The notes: generated by a model from the letters alone, not told the origin. A DNA stretch of 64,000 nucleotides from Pyrodictium sp. (GCA_013540595.1 JABXKE010000002.1:124050-188049), one strand, 5' to 3'; shown: positions 1 to 8,575, counted from the first letter of the stretch. A program made the numbers and translations.

Positions 1-8
1 TGTAAGCC

Positions 9-1199
9 ATGGTTGTACTTGTACCTATAAAGGATCTTAAGCCGAAAAAGAAGATAGAATTGAAAGATTTGCTTGATACTATGGCAAGCATACTAGGCAA
101 GTGGGGCGTAGACAAGCCAGTGGTACTAAAGGAAAACGAGGTAGTTGAGAGAGAAGATGTCCTAGAAGCCCTGAGAAAACTTGGAGCCAGATACGTCCCT
201 GTCAAACGAGAAGACGAGCAAGACTACTTCACGCCACTAGATCACCTAGGCTTCTACGACGAGATAAAGCCTAGCCCACTACGCGTGTTTAACAGCACGC
301 TAGAGCTACTATACAAGAACTGGCCTACACCACTAGTAAGACTCAACAGTTTATCAACAGGGAAGATACGTGTATGGGCTAAGCTTGAGGCTTACAACCC
401 CTTCAGTAACAGTATAAAAGACAGAATTGGATGGTACATGGTCAAAAGATACATAGAGGAGCATGGTGAGATAAAGAAGCTCTACGAAGCAACCTCTACT
501 AATACTGGAATGGCTCTAGCAGCTATGGGAGCCATAATGGGGTTCTCTTCTAGGCTATACTTGCCAGCAAGCATACAGAAGGCAAGTGATATACTCTTGA
601 AGGCTCTTGGAGCAGAAGTTGTGAGAAAGCCTAAGAGCCTCACTATAGAGTTCATAGATGAAGTCCAGGCTGACGCTGAGAGGGACGGGGCAGTCAACCT
701 TAACCAGTTCGAGAACGATGCCAACTTCGAGGTTCACCTACGCTATACTGCCAAGGAGCTAGACTTACAGATGCAGAGTGCAGGCATAAGAGCTAAAGCC
801 ATTATTGGCGGCATAGGCACTTCTGGGCACATGTCAGCAATAACATTCTACTTCAAGAACAAGCTACGCAACACAATAAAGATCTATGCTGTGCAGCCAG
901 CACCAGGCGAGACCATACCTGGCATAAGGCGTGTTGAGACTGGGATGAAGTGGATACATTGGACAAAACCAGACAGGATAGTTGATGTTACGAGGGACGA
1001 GGCTATAGAGGGGGTGCTCCGTGTCGCTAGGAGAGACGGTATACTAATAGGGCTGAGTAGCGGCGCTGTGGCTTCAGCATTCCAGAAACTCGCAGAGGAG
1101 GGCGTAATAGACGAGGGCGACTATGTAGTAGTATTCCCAGACCATGGGTTCAAGTACGTGGAGCAGCTACAAGTGTTCTTCGAGAAAAAAGGTGTGTGA
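9..1199 (+). CDS. O-phosphoserine sulfhydrylase / cysteine synthase (PLP)
   Basis: A PLP enzyme of the cysteine synthase fold, 396 residues. It most likely makes cysteine from O-phosphoserine and sulfide, as the Aeropyrum pernix enzyme does. The PLP lysine is expected at K137 in the motif SIKDR. The block ATSTNTG follows, and GTSGHMSA and IPGIRRVETGM lie near residues 275-310. These last two are hallmarks of the O-phosphoserine type; the arginine of the second block is the one linked to phosphate recognition in the A. pernix family. The N-terminal extension of about 90 residues also fits that subfamily. An in-frame stop at positions 3-5 makes the ATG at 9 the first possible start. O-acetylserine could be a second substrate. 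Confidence 0.88.
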   Translation: MVVLVPIKDLKPKKKIELKDLLDTMASILGKWGVDKPVVLKENEVVEREDVLEALRKLGARYVPVKREDEQDYFTPLDHLGFYDEIKPSPLRVFNSTLELLYKNWPTPLVRLNSLSTGKIRVWAKLEAYNPFSNSIKDRIGWYMVKRYIEEHGEIKKLYEATSTNTGMALAAMGAIMGFSSRLYLPASIQKASDILLKALGAEVVRKPKSLTIEFIDEVQADAERDGAVNLNQFENDANFEVHLRYTAKELDLQMQSAGIRAKAIIGGIGTSGHMSAITFYFKNKLRNTIKIYAVQPAPGETIPGIRRVETGMKWIHWTKPDRIVDVTRDEAIEGVLRVARRDGILIGLSSGAVASAFQKLAEEGVIDEGDYVVVFPDHGFKYVEQLQVFFEKKGV

Positions 1200-1237
1200 C
1201 CTACAGCAAGGCACTCTTTCTTTACGTACTTTTCCCC

Positions 1238-1741
1238 CTAGGCATCTCTGAGCTTTACGTTCGTGTCTACTAGTACGAATGTCATCGAATGCCTGTCATC
1301 TGTTACCATTACTGGGATGCCCTGTCTATCAACGAAGTACAATGTGTTACCCATAGCTGTAGGGCAGACATACTTCTTTGCTGTGATCTTTGTAAAGCCT
1401 AGGTCTACTTTTTCTGTGCCCTCATAACTACAATCTTTTTGTTTCATGTACTCTTCATCTACCAGTAGCTCACCCTTCTCAACCCATGTGGTATTTTCTA
1501 CGCTCTGTTTCCCCATCCCCAATACTGAGCCTTCAGTTTTGATCTTCACTTTGTAGTGTGTACTGTTCTCGTCGAGTATTTCTACGCGGTATGTGACCTC
1601 TATGCCCATACCAGTGGCGTTATACACCAAGTATGCTCCTGGCCCTAAGCTGGACTCTTTACCTCCGACAAAAACTACTAAAGCAACACCAACAATAATA
1701 GCTACTACAACGACCACGCCTGCAACAAGTATTTTATTCAT
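1238..1741 (-). CDS. membrane-anchored exported protein, unknown function
   Basis: A 167-residue protein with one strongly hydrophobic N-terminal segment (residues 4-26, rich in Val and Ile) and a polar body predicted to lie outside the cell. Several N-glycosylation sequons (NAT, NST, NTT) support export. Two cysteines (KDC near 105 and YVC near 124) could form a disulfide. No family is recognised. It stands alone, convergent with the cysteine synthase gene; a T-rich stretch near 1213-1235 could end both transcripts. Confidence 0.7.
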   Translation of the reverse strand: MNKILVAGVVVVVAIIVGVALVVFVGGKESSLGPGAYLVYNATGMGIEVTYRVEILDENSTHYKVKIKTEGSVLGMGKQSVENTTWVEKGELLVDEEYMKQKDCSYEGTEKVDLGFTKITAKKYVCPTAMGNTLYFVDRQGIPVMVTDDRHSMTFVLVDTNVKLRDA

Positions 1742-2152
1742 ATTCGACCAGCCAAATGACGTAGTTGTGACGGATAGTTATCTGTGTTTCTACTCCAATA
1801 CACAGGGAAGTAGTCAGGCACCATACCTCACATACTTGCTATCCTAGGCCTTGGGGTCTTGTAGTAGAGTATAGAGGCTACGTAATACTCTAACAAGCGA
1901 GCCTTCTTCGCGTAGGCCGTCACGGACAAGGAGGCAGGAGTGAGGATCTCCAAGTACTGCTAGACAGTGAATAAAGATGGAGGCTGCTCTAGAGGAGCTA
2001 CGCCATGTCAAAGATGGCGGAGTTGGGAGGGGTCGTGGTGAGTGATGAAGGGGGTAAAGAGGCTTTCGTAGGGGGCCGGGATGCTGGGGCAAGTAGGATA
2101 GCACTATCCTCTTGTGACGGCCAAGTACAGCTCTATATCCACGTTATACTAG
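1742..2152. other. 411-bp gap with competing short frames, no convincing gene
   Basis: Two frames overlap here. A plus-strand frame of 60 codons (2005-2187) starts after a good ribosome binding site (GAGGAGC, 6 nt before ATG) but has low-complexity content and runs into the next gene. A minus-strand frame (1844-2104) has a plausible protein-like C-terminus ending RSLYTLLQDPKA but a Pro/Ser-rich N-terminus with no start signal. That second frame may be the tail of a decayed gene. Neither is supported well enough to call. Confidence 0.3.
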
Positions 2153-2500
2153 TCATTTGCAGTTGTGCCCTTGCCTCTTACAGATAATGGATGCAAAGAC
2201 TGCCAGCTCTCTAGCCAGATTATATACTGATGCTTGGTTGTGTATTACATGTCTTGCATCAGCATAAACTGTCCTAGGGAGAGTCACGCCGTAACAGCCA
2301 GAGAGTACCTTATCTGTTTCAGAAAGCGAGCTGATGAGCGATGATACCAGCTCTTCGCGCCCCTTAACGCTCAAGTCCATTCTCGCGAGTCTCTCTAGGA
2401 TCATTGCGAGTTCGCGAAAGCTATACCCTACAGGGCCTCCGATACACTCTGCTGCCTTCTTCAAGTCCGCTATGGCTACATTATCGCCATTATTACCCAC
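2153..2500 (-). CDS. hypothetical helical protein
   Basis: A 115-residue, mostly helical, soluble protein starting MGNNGDN. It has cysteines at C18, C68 and near the C-terminus (IIC, HNC). No motif or family is recognised. The amino-acid composition (balanced Leu, Glu, Arg, Ala) and the absence of a better frame on the other strand support a real gene. It runs divergently from the ECF transporter cluster. Confidence 0.5.
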   Translation of the reverse strand: MGNNGDNVAIADLKKAAECIGGPVGYSFRELAMILERLARMDLSVKGREELVSSLISSLSETDKVLSGCYGVTLPRTVYADARHVIHNQASVYNLARELAVFASIICKRQGHNCK

Positions 2501-2666
2501 TACTAGGCACCACTTGTAGATGTGACTATGAAAGGGTATATAGTAATGTTAGGGACATTAATCCCTACATTTGTGAGCTTTCTTCATTTTTCATGTTGCG
2601 TCCTGACTGCAGGTACAAGTAGATTTTTTTGAGGAGGGGCTTCAGGATACTCCTGGGTCCTGGGGC

Positions 2667-3245
2667 ATGGGTCGTGCAGCATCTTTAGGGGAGGGCTTTC
2701 GTCTCCTGGCACTCAGCGGTGTCTTGACTGGTCTTGCAATAGTGTTGCACTTGTTTAAGGTCCCATTCCCTCCTGCCCCATTTCTCAAGTTCGATCTTGC
2801 CGGTGTACCCCTTGCAGTTTTAGCTCTGTACAGTGTTGGTAGTGCACTCACTGTTCAGCCTGTGTTTATGCTTGGGCTTCTTGCCCTTGGCGCTGATGTT
2901 ATAGGTGCATTGATGAAGGTTGCAGCTGAGGCTTCAACATTCATACCTGTTGCTCTGGTTTACAGGAAGTTTAGGCGGATGGGCAGTCGTAGGCTACTAG
3001 TGCTCATGACTGTTACTGGTGTCTTTTCACGAGTCATAGTTATGGTTCTCCTTAACCTTGTTATTACGCCTTACTGGCTGTTATTAGCAAAGTGGGCATC
3101 AACGTACGATGAGGCTTGGAGCATAACGCTACACTACTTGCCAGCAGTAGCTGCGTTCAACGCTATTGCTGCTGGCTACGTAGTACCTATAGCCTACTCT
3201 GTGTTTAGGGTGATTTCCCAGGTGTCCAGTGCTGTGGAGGAGTAG
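2667..3245 (+). CDS. ECF transporter substrate-binding S component (RibU-like)
   Basis: A 192-residue membrane protein with about five or six hydrophobic helices, the usual size for an energy-coupling-factor S component, which binds the vitamin and toggles in the membrane. The segment FLKFDLAGVP (residues 39-48) resembles the conserved region of RibU, so riboflavin is the best guess; the specificity is inference. It is followed after 5 bp by the fused ATPase and then by EcfT, giving a complete importer operon. A purine-rich GAGGAGGGG lies 28 nt before the ATG, too far for a normal ribosome binding site, and no alternative start lies between. A TATA-like GGTATATAG is near 2536. Confidence 0.8.
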   Translation: MGRAASLGEGFRLLALSGVLTGLAIVLHLFKVPFPPAPFLKFDLAGVPLAVLALYSVGSALTVQPVFMLGLLALGADVIGALMKVAAEASTFIPVALVYRKFRRMGSRRLLVLMTVTGVFSRVIVMVLLNLVITPYWLLLAKWASTYDEAWSITLHYLPAVAAFNAIAAGYVVPIAYSVFRVISQVSSAVEE

Positions 3246-3250
3246 GCTTA

Positions 3251-4699
3251 ATGGGTGTTGGAGAGGATTGCAGTAGCTACGCAGTAGCTGTTGAGGATTT
3301 ATGGTTCCGTTATCCTCATAGTGGCTGGGTTTTACGTGGTCTAAGCCTTAGAGTTAAGCGTGGCGAGACTGTACTCGTCATAGGGCCTAGCGGGAGTGGG
3401 AAGACGACACTATTACGGGCACTTACTGGTATAGGCAGATCCATATATGGCGGAAGGTCTAAGGGACAAGTACTATTGTGTGGCAAGAGTCTCGAGGAGT
3501 ATAGCCTTGAGGAGCTTAGAAGAGTTATACAAGTAGTAAACCAGAATGTCTATACTCACTTCATAGAACATAACATAGGCTCCGACCTTGCTACCCAAGC
3601 ACACAACATACACGGGGAGACATGGAGGGAGGAGCTAGAGAAAGTTGTTAATGCACTAGGCCTCAGAAGAGTACTTGACAAGTACTTCTTTGAACTCTCC
3701 GGCGGGCAGCTCCGGAGGGCTGCTGTCGCCAAGGCATTGCTATGGGACCCTGAGATACTCATATTTGATGAGCCCCTCATGTGGCTTGACGATGAGGGTA
3801 CACGAGACTTCCTAGCTGTGCTTGAGCACCTCAAGTCTGCGGGTAAGACTGTGATAGTATTTGAGCACCGTTTCCTTCCTCTCCTAGGCTTCGTAGACTC
3901 TGTCTACATGCTAAAAAACGGTGTCCTCAGCCGTCTCGACAAGAGTGCTTTCACGCGGTCATCCCAGCAGTTGAGCAATGAGCCCAGCTCTCTCATTATA
4001 GATGATAAGGGGGACAAACTGGTTCTTGCTGCTAATGATCTTCAGTATAGTTATGATGGAGAGTTGGTCATACGTGACGCCTCTATGCGGGTCTCACGTG
4101 GCGAAACCGTGGTTGTCTATGGCCGTAACGGCTCCGGGAAGAGTACTCTGTTGAAACTTCTTGCCGGCTACCTCAAGCCCGTCAAAGGCACTATTACTAG
4201 GCGTGGAAGAGTCTTCTACATCCCTCAGAACGTCTACTTGTTCTTCACAGAGGAGAGTCTGCGCAAGGAAGCCTATACGGTTTGTCGTGCCTGGGGCAAG
4301 GGAGGCAAGTGTATAGAGGAGGTTTTCTCGTGGCTTAACCGCTTAGGGCTTAGGGGCCTAGAGGACGCTTCCCCCTTTAAACTCTCTTGGGGCCAGGCTG
4401 TACGAGCAGCAATAGCCATATTGTTAGCTGTATCAGACAGTGATACCGTGCTACTACTTGATGAACCCTTTACTGGGCTAACCTACTCTGACCGCTCTAA
4501 TCTCGCAAGACTGCTCATTAAGTTAAACACATCAAAAGTAATCACGCTTAGCAGTCTTGAATCACTCGTATTCGTTAGGGGGGCTAAGGTCTACACTTTA
4601 AGTGATGGAGTGCTTAAGAAGGCGAGCATTGTGCCACCATATGAGCCTCTTGGGGCAGCCAGGATTCTCGAGCAATTATATGGCAGGGGTGTAGACTAG
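3251..4699 (+). CDS. ECF transporter ATPase, two fused ABC domains (EcfA1-EcfA2)
   Basis: A 482-residue tandem ABC ATPase that powers the vitamin importer. Domain 1 has Walker A GPSGSGKT (45-52), signature LSGGQ (about 148) and Walker B ILIFDEP. Domain 2 has Walker A GRNGSGKST (about 291), a degenerate signature LSWGQ (about 377) and Walker B LLLDEP. EcfA1 and EcfA2 are separate proteins in most bacteria; the fusion is common in archaea. The altered second signature suggests unequal ATP sites. The start is ATG 3251, and the stop overlaps the GTG start of the T component. Confidence 0.9.
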   Translation: MGVGEDCSSYAVAVEDLWFRYPHSGWVLRGLSLRVKRGETVLVIGPSGSGKTTLLRALTGIGRSIYGGRSKGQVLLCGKSLEEYSLEELRRVIQVVNQNVYTHFIEHNIGSDLATQAHNIHGETWREELEKVVNALGLRRVLDKYFFELSGGQLRRAAVAKALLWDPEILIFDEPLMWLDDEGTRDFLAVLEHLKSAGKTVIVFEHRFLPLLGFVDSVYMLKNGVLSRLDKSAFTRSSQQLSNEPSSLIIDDKGDKLVLAANDLQYSYDGELVIRDASMRVSRGETVVVYGRNGSGKSTLLKLLAGYLKPVKGTITRRGRVFYIPQNVYLFFTEESLRKEAYTVCRAWGKGGKCIEEVFSWLNRLGLRGLEDASPFKLSWGQAVRAAIAILLAVSDSDTVLLLDEPFTGLTYSDRSNLARLLIKLNTSKVITLSSLESLVFVRGAKVYTLSDGVLKKASIVPPYEPLGAARILEQLYGRGVD

Positions 4700-5418
4700 T
4701 GGCATCTCTTAGGAGTCTAGCATACCTCTTTGTGGCTTCGAAGAAGACTATAGAGTATGGCTTCATGGCTAGGGTGCTAACACCAATAATTATCTTTGTG
4801 GGCCTCACGGTACCATACCTTCTGCCTACTACTAAGCTTGCATCCTTACAGCTCATACTAAGTCTATCCTATGAACTCACCTTGGTAGGTCACCTTCGTG
4901 GATACAAGAAGGCGTTGAAAGGCCTAGTACTAGTCCTTGTATTCATCTTGTTAGGCTTACTTGTACAGATTCTATCACATACTCTAGGGTTCTCGGCTGC
5001 TGACCCTAGAGTAGTAGTCATGGGTACTGTTAGGCTTGTAGCACTACTCTTAGCGCTCTCCCTACTATTCCAAATGCTTACTATTAGTGAGCTTAGGTAC
5101 TTGTTGGAGAAGCTAGGGTTCAAGGGCTCAGCCGAGGTTCTAGCACTAGCATTCTCTCAGATACCAATACTACTAATAACATTCTCAGAGGCATTGACAG
5201 CTGTGAAGCTGAAACTAGGAAAGCAGAGGCCTATAGCTGCGGTGAAACCACTAGTTGTGGAGGCAATACTCGTAAGTAACGCACTAGCAGAAGCACTCTA
5301 CATACATGGTATACCTAGTCCACCAAAACCAGTACCCTACAAGGGGCCAAGAGACATCATACTTGTACTAGGCTCTGTACTTGTCTCCATAGTACCACTA
5401 CTAGTATCACTTACATGA
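4699..5418 (+). CDS. ecfT: ECF transporter transmembrane component EcfT
   Basis: A 239-residue membrane protein with several long hydrophobic helices between residues 25 and 135 and one at the C-terminus. The cytoplasmic coupling region (residues about 140-190) has the pattern Leu-Ala-Phe-Ser-Gln-Ile-Pro followed by a basic stretch, as expected for the helices that couple to the two ATPase domains. It starts at GTG 4699, sharing a base with the ATPase stop, so translation is coupled. It completes the S-A1A2-T operon. Confidence 0.82.
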   Translation: MASLRSLAYLFVASKKTIEYGFMARVLTPIIIFVGLTVPYLLPTTKLASLQLILSLSYELTLVGHLRGYKKALKGLVLVLVFILLGLLVQILSHTLGFSAADPRVVVMGTVRLVALLLALSLLFQMLTISELRYLLEKLGFKGSAEVLALAFSQIPILLITFSEALTAVKLKLGKQRPIAAVKPLVVEAILVSNALAEALYIHGIPSPPKPVPYKGPRDIILVLGSVLVSIVPLLVSLT

Positions 5419-5505
5419 GAAGATGCCACAGTGATCCTGCCGAGAAGTAGCATCTAATGATGAGCAGCAAAAAGCTCTAGCTCATTCGCTACCTTCTAGG
5501 TGCTG

Positions 5506-5640
5506 CTATACTTCATCTTTTCGGTTACAGACTACTAGTACACCAAACTTCTTGATTATGATCTCTTCAGCTTCTGCAGGATTCTCTGCTTCAACCTCCG
5601 TATACGAGTTTATCTCTGGCATTAGGCATAGGTACTTCAC
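5506..5640 (-). CDS. small 44-residue protein, unknown
   Basis: A short minus-strand frame beginning at GTG 5640 and ending at TAG 5506. The product starts VKYLCLMPEI, has an acidic middle (EVEAENPAEAEE) and ends in a hydrophobic strand and charged tail (FGVLVVCNRKDEV). GGTGG sits 8 nt before the GTG, and a TATA-like CATATAAAC lies near 5690-5700 on the same strand. Two cysteines are present. The protein-like composition plus start signals support it despite its size. Function unknown. Confidence 0.5.
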   Translation of the reverse strand: MKYLCLMPEINSYTEVEAENPAEAEEIIIKKFGVLVVCNRKDEV

Positions 5641-5930
5641 TGTTATACCACCATACTACTGTTTCTACGATCCTACTATAGTGGTAGTAGTTTATATGTT
5701 TTACACCGTAATTATATATGGCTCGTTTTAATACTCCCAGTTCTATCGTGGGCTTACAGTGGTAAGAATTTATAGTTTGTCCTTGCAGAGCACGGACACA
5801 AACATTTCATAACTAGCCAAGAGAAGAGCTGTTTAATACGTCTACAACATGGTCCATAACATACAACTGACAACAGTTATCTCGGTCTGCAGACATTAGA
5901 CATAGGCAAGACAATACGGTGGTGGAAAAT

Positions 5931-6347
5931 ATGTATGAGTACGAGGCCGGAATCCCAGGCCATGCTTCCAGGAAGCCGTGGGCTCTAAGGCTTCAGAAAT
6001 GGCTCCGAGACCATGGTGCAATTTTTGAGGCTGAAGGCGAGACCACAAGAATCCATATTGTTACTGGTGTTGTAGTAGAGGTGTCAAGACACGATGAAGT
6101 CTACGAAGCCACTATAAGTGTGCTATTACCAGAAACGATTAGCGACGACTACCTCGTTGATGCCATCACTATTGCTTTCAAGCTAGCATTACTCTTAGGA
6201 AAGAAGCTTAGATATGAGTTAGACACGTCGCTTGAGGGCTATCCGCGACTATACATTACAGCCTCCTTCGAGGATCCAGATACTCTTGTGGAGAGACTCC
6301 TACAAGCCTTAGAAGCCACTAGTAAGACCATGCAGGGAAGCTCTTAG
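5931..6347 (+). CDS. hypothetical protein, two-layer alpha/beta character
   Basis: A soluble protein of 138 residues with no family recognised. Residues 25-60 look like beta strands (IFEAEGETTRIHIV, VVVEV) and the C-terminal part is helical. The frame is open from a GTG at 5919, but GGTGGTG at 5918-5924 is an ideal ribosome binding site for the ATG at 5931, so that start is preferred. The 290 bp upstream of it hold TATA-like AT runs and nothing else that I can identify. Confidence 0.55.
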   Translation: MYEYEAGIPGHASRKPWALRLQKWLRDHGAIFEAEGETTRIHIVTGVVVEVSRHDEVYEATISVLLPETISDDYLVDAITIAFKLALLLGKKLRYELDTSLEGYPRLYITASFEDPDTLVERLLQALEATSKTMQGSS

Positions 6348-6399
6348 GGTAGCAGTGGCAACATTCAAGAGGGAGGGCTCTTACTCATACAGTTATACT

Positions 6400-6490
6400 G
6401 GCCCGGGTATCGCCCGGGGGACAGCGCCGCGTAGCGGCGCAAGGGTCCGGATGAGCCCGGGTATCCGTTCCAGGCCCCTGACGGGGGTAC
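6400..6490. ncRNA. candidate structured RNA: GC-rich array of four hairpins
   Basis: This 90-bp island is far richer in G+C than its surroundings and folds on either strand into successive stems. They are CCCGGG at 6402-6407 with 6413-6418 (loop TATCG); GCGCCGC at 6424-6430 with GCGGCGC at 6434-6440 (loop GTA); CGGAT at 6448-6452 with ATCCG at 6463-6467; and CCCC at 6475-6478 with GGGG at 6483-6486. CCCGGGTAT occurs twice. In hyperthermophiles such islands usually mark RNA genes. It lies between two genes that converge on it. I do not recognise SRP RNA, RNase P RNA, tRNA or a clear H/ACA or C/D layout. Strand is undecided. Confidence 0.4.
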
Positions 6491-6542
6491 ATCTCTTATT
6501 CTTCTCAGATGCCACAAGCTCTCCTTGTATATGTTGAGTGTG

Positions 6543-7022
6543 CTAGTCCACGACTGCAATGTATTCTGGTAGCCAAGTCAGCAACTCCTCTATCACTTGG
6601 TCAGGATCTGTTATCTCCTCTACCTCGCCCTCCTCGCCATGAATTATTCCTTGCAAGGAGTGGAGAATAGCTGCTATCGTGAGTGTATACGACTCATTTG
6701 TGAGCCTCGACAGCTTATCGGCTGCCTCGAGAATCCTATCCCAGGCCTTCTCGCCTCCTACAACTACGCAGAAGTCATCTGGCTCTTCTAGCCCGAAATG
6801 ACAGACAATAAAGGTCTCATCGTCAACGCGTGCAGCTGTAATCCTTGTCCCACGATACTCTTCTCTGCCAACTTCAGCGCTCTTAATCAGTGACTCATAG
6901 ATTTTTGCTAGTGGTATCCTAGACGTTGGCGGCCCGGGTATGACACCTAGGAGCTTTAGCCCCCTCAAGGGTTCAAGGGCCTTGTAGACATCATTATACC
7001 TAACTGTAACCCTCATAGACAT
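6543..7022 (-). CDS. hypothetical protein
   Basis: A 159-residue soluble protein of unknown family. Visible features are an N-terminal strand MSMRVTVRYND, a glycine-rich turn VVVGGEKAW near residue 95, and an acidic C-terminal helix (HGEEGEVEEITD). The open frame extends 35 codons further upstream, but GGAGGT at 7033-7038 lies about 10 nt before the ATG at 7022, so this start is preferred. The longer frame would run almost to the VapB promoter. No partner gene is evident. Confidence 0.55.
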   Translation of the reverse strand: MSMRVTVRYNDVYKALEPLRGLKLLGVIPGPPTSRIPLAKIYESLIKSAEVGREEYRGTRITAARVDDETFIVCHFGLEEPDDFCVVVGGEKAWDRILEAADKLSRLTNESYTLTIAAILHSLQGIIHGEEGEVEEITDPDQVIEELLTWLPEYIAVVD

Positions 7023-7225
7023 ACGACCATAACCTCCTAAGTCTCCCTCAGTTAAAACTAAGAATAATCCCCTAAGCCACACTAAAACTGTACCGTCCAA
7101 CATAATGAGATACTTTGCGTAGTACATGTAATAATTTTACTCTAGTGTATAAGGAAGAGGGTAAACTTAAGTACATGCTGGGTATACTATGGTGTACCTG
7201 GGTGTACCTATTGGCACTGGTTACT

Positions 7226-7465
7226 GTGACTATTAAGGTTCGCCGCGAGATAGAGGAGCTTGCTAGGGAAATGGTCAAGCTTGGGATCGCGCGCAGCCGT
7301 AACCATGCCTACAACATTATGATAGAGTTTGGCGTGAAGGAGGCCAGGAAGCTTGTTGAGCGTAGGAAGGCTGTGAGGAGGCTCGTAGAGGAGTACATGG
7401 AGAAGGGGCTGCCCTATGATAACTTGCCAACAGTTAGGGATGTTGAGGAGGAGAGGACACGGTGA
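7226..7465 (+). CDS. vapB: VapB-type antitoxin (ribbon-helix-helix-like)
   Basis: A small basic DNA-binding-type antitoxin of 79 residues, beginning MTIKVRREIEELAREM and carrying a predicted ribbon-helix-helix fold followed by a charged C-terminal tail that would bind the toxin. The frame is open upstream to 7115, but conservation-like content begins at GTG 7226; TTG 7211 is another in-frame option. A TATA-like GGTATACTA is near 7184, so the message could be leaderless. It overlaps the toxin start by 4 nt. Confidence 0.72.
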   Translation: MTIKVRREIEELAREMVKLGIARSRNHAYNIMIEFGVKEARKLVERRKAVRRLVEEYMEKGLPYDNLPTVRDVEEERTR

Positions 7466-7890
7466 TTTACGTTGATACAAACGTTGTAGTAGCATACATC
7501 AATAAGCGGGACCCCCTGCATATGCATGCAGTACAGCTTGTAGAGGAGCTTAAGGAGTACAAGTTGGTGGTATCAGATCTTGTTCTCGTGGAGCTCTATG
7601 CTGTCTATAGCCGTACAATGAGCTTAAACGACTTGGAGCTTGAGGCCCTCGTAGAATACTCTATTACAAGGCTAGGAGCCGATGTGAGCCACGTAGACTG
7701 CACAAGGCTCCTCTCTGAAGCACAGAGGCACGTCCACGTATTGCGCCTTAAGACGCTTGATTTACTCCATGTGGTTAGCGCATACTTGCTAGGGGCTAGG
7801 GGCATAGCAACGTTCGACAAGGACATTATAGCAAAGAGAAGAGTCGTAGAGAAGACCTTAGGCCTAGAGGTCTACACTAAGGAGGACTAG
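7462..7890 (+). CDS. vapC: VapC-type PIN-domain toxin ribonuclease
   Basis: A 142-residue PIN-domain nuclease. The acidic metal-binding set is present: D5 (VDTN), E44 (LVLVEL), D100 (LKTLDLLH) and D119 (TFDKD). VapC toxins cut tRNA or rRNA when released from VapB; the target here is unknown. It starts at GTG 7462, overlapping the antitoxin stop, so the pair is translationally coupled. It converges with a second, unrelated VapBC pair 55 bp away. Confidence 0.85.
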   Translation: MIYVDTNVVVAYINKRDPLHMHAVQLVEELKEYKLVVSDLVLVELYAVYSRTMSLNDLELEALVEYSITRLGADVSHVDCTRLLSEAQRHVHVLRLKTLDLLHVVSAYLLGARGIATFDKDIIAKRRVVEKTLGLEVYTKED

Positions 7891-7944
7891 CAAGAGGGAC
7901 GTTCTCCCAATAGCTTGCAGCCACATGCTTGCACAGTGGTGCAG

Positions 7945-8358
7945 TTACTCTACTAGGTAGACCCTAACTCCGTACCGGGAAGCTATCTCTGCTTGCTTCT
8001 TATCACTTGTTAGGAGGGCTCCCTTCTTTAGAGCTTGAGCAATATATAGTGCATCATAGAGGGTTATCTTGTACTCTAAGGCTATCCGCATGACTTCAAG
8101 CAGATAGTCTGTCTCAGACTCTAAGACTATGACTCCTGTCTCGACAAGCTTTAGGAGTTTCTCGTAAAGACTCATAGCCTTAGCTTCATCTATGATCCTC
8201 CTTACACAGCAATGCTTCCATATCGCATTTCCAACCTCCTTTAATACATGGTCTACCGACGCTATAGGCTTCATACTCTTAACAAGCCTGCTTACCTGTT
8301 CCCAGCCTTCCTCGTAGAGCACATACTTGGCTAGAGCAGAAGCATCAATGACTATCAC
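7945..8358 (-). CDS. vapC: VapC-type PIN-domain toxin ribonuclease, second pair
   Basis: A 137-residue PIN-domain protein with acidic residues D5 (VIDASAL), E41 (VLKEVGN), D102 (LYDALY) and D119 (LLTSDK). It is distinct in sequence from the VapC at 7462 and belongs to the subgroup with ASAL after the first aspartate. It overlaps its antitoxin gene by 14 nt. All catalytic residues are present, so it is probably active when not bound by VapB. Confidence 0.85.
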   Translation of the reverse strand: MIVIDASALAKYVLYEEGWEQVSRLVKSMKPIASVDHVLKEVGNAIWKHCCVRRIIDEAKAMSLYEKLLKLVETGVIVLESETDYLLEVMRIALEYKITLYDALYIAQALKKGALLTSDKKQAEIASRYGVRVYLVE

Positions 8359-8575
8359 GGTCCTCCCTCACATACCTTAGAGCAGTGCCCCTGGGGGCTT
8401 GTGGCAGTGTCTTTAGGGCCTCCTCGAGCTCGCGTATAGCCTCTAGCTGCTCATACTCACGTACGCGCTCCTCAAGAAATCTTCTGACCTCCTCACTCCA
8501 GTTTACCTTGCCACGGAGCCTGTCCATTCTCTCCTTAAGCTCTCTCGGTATACGAAACGATACTGTGACACTCAC
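8345..8575 (-). CDS. vapB: VapB-type ribbon-helix-helix antitoxin, second pair
   Basis: A 76-residue CopG-like antitoxin. The N-terminal strand SVTVSFRIP and helix ELKERMDRLRG, then WSEEVRRFLEERV, form a classical ribbon-helix-helix. The C-terminal 30 residues are the likely toxin-binding tail. It would bind its own promoter as a dimer. It is the first gene of its operon and overlaps the toxin gene by 14 nt. The following 270 bp (8576-8843) are AT-rich and hold its promoter; I see no other gene there. Confidence 0.82.
   Translation of the reverse strand: MSVTVSFRIPRELKERMDRLRGKVNWSEEVRRFLEERVREYEQLEAIRELEEALKTLPQAPRGTALRYVREDRDSH

Noticed and set aside
1844-2187. Overlapping frames 1844-2104 (minus) and 2005-2187 (plus) as genes
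   Set aside because: Each has only partial support and they exclude one another; listed as an unresolved gap instead.
6400-6490. tRNA, CRISPR or insertion-sequence end
   Set aside because: No cloverleaf or T-arm consensus on either strand, only two copies of CCCGGGTAT, no regular spacers, and no transposase nearby.
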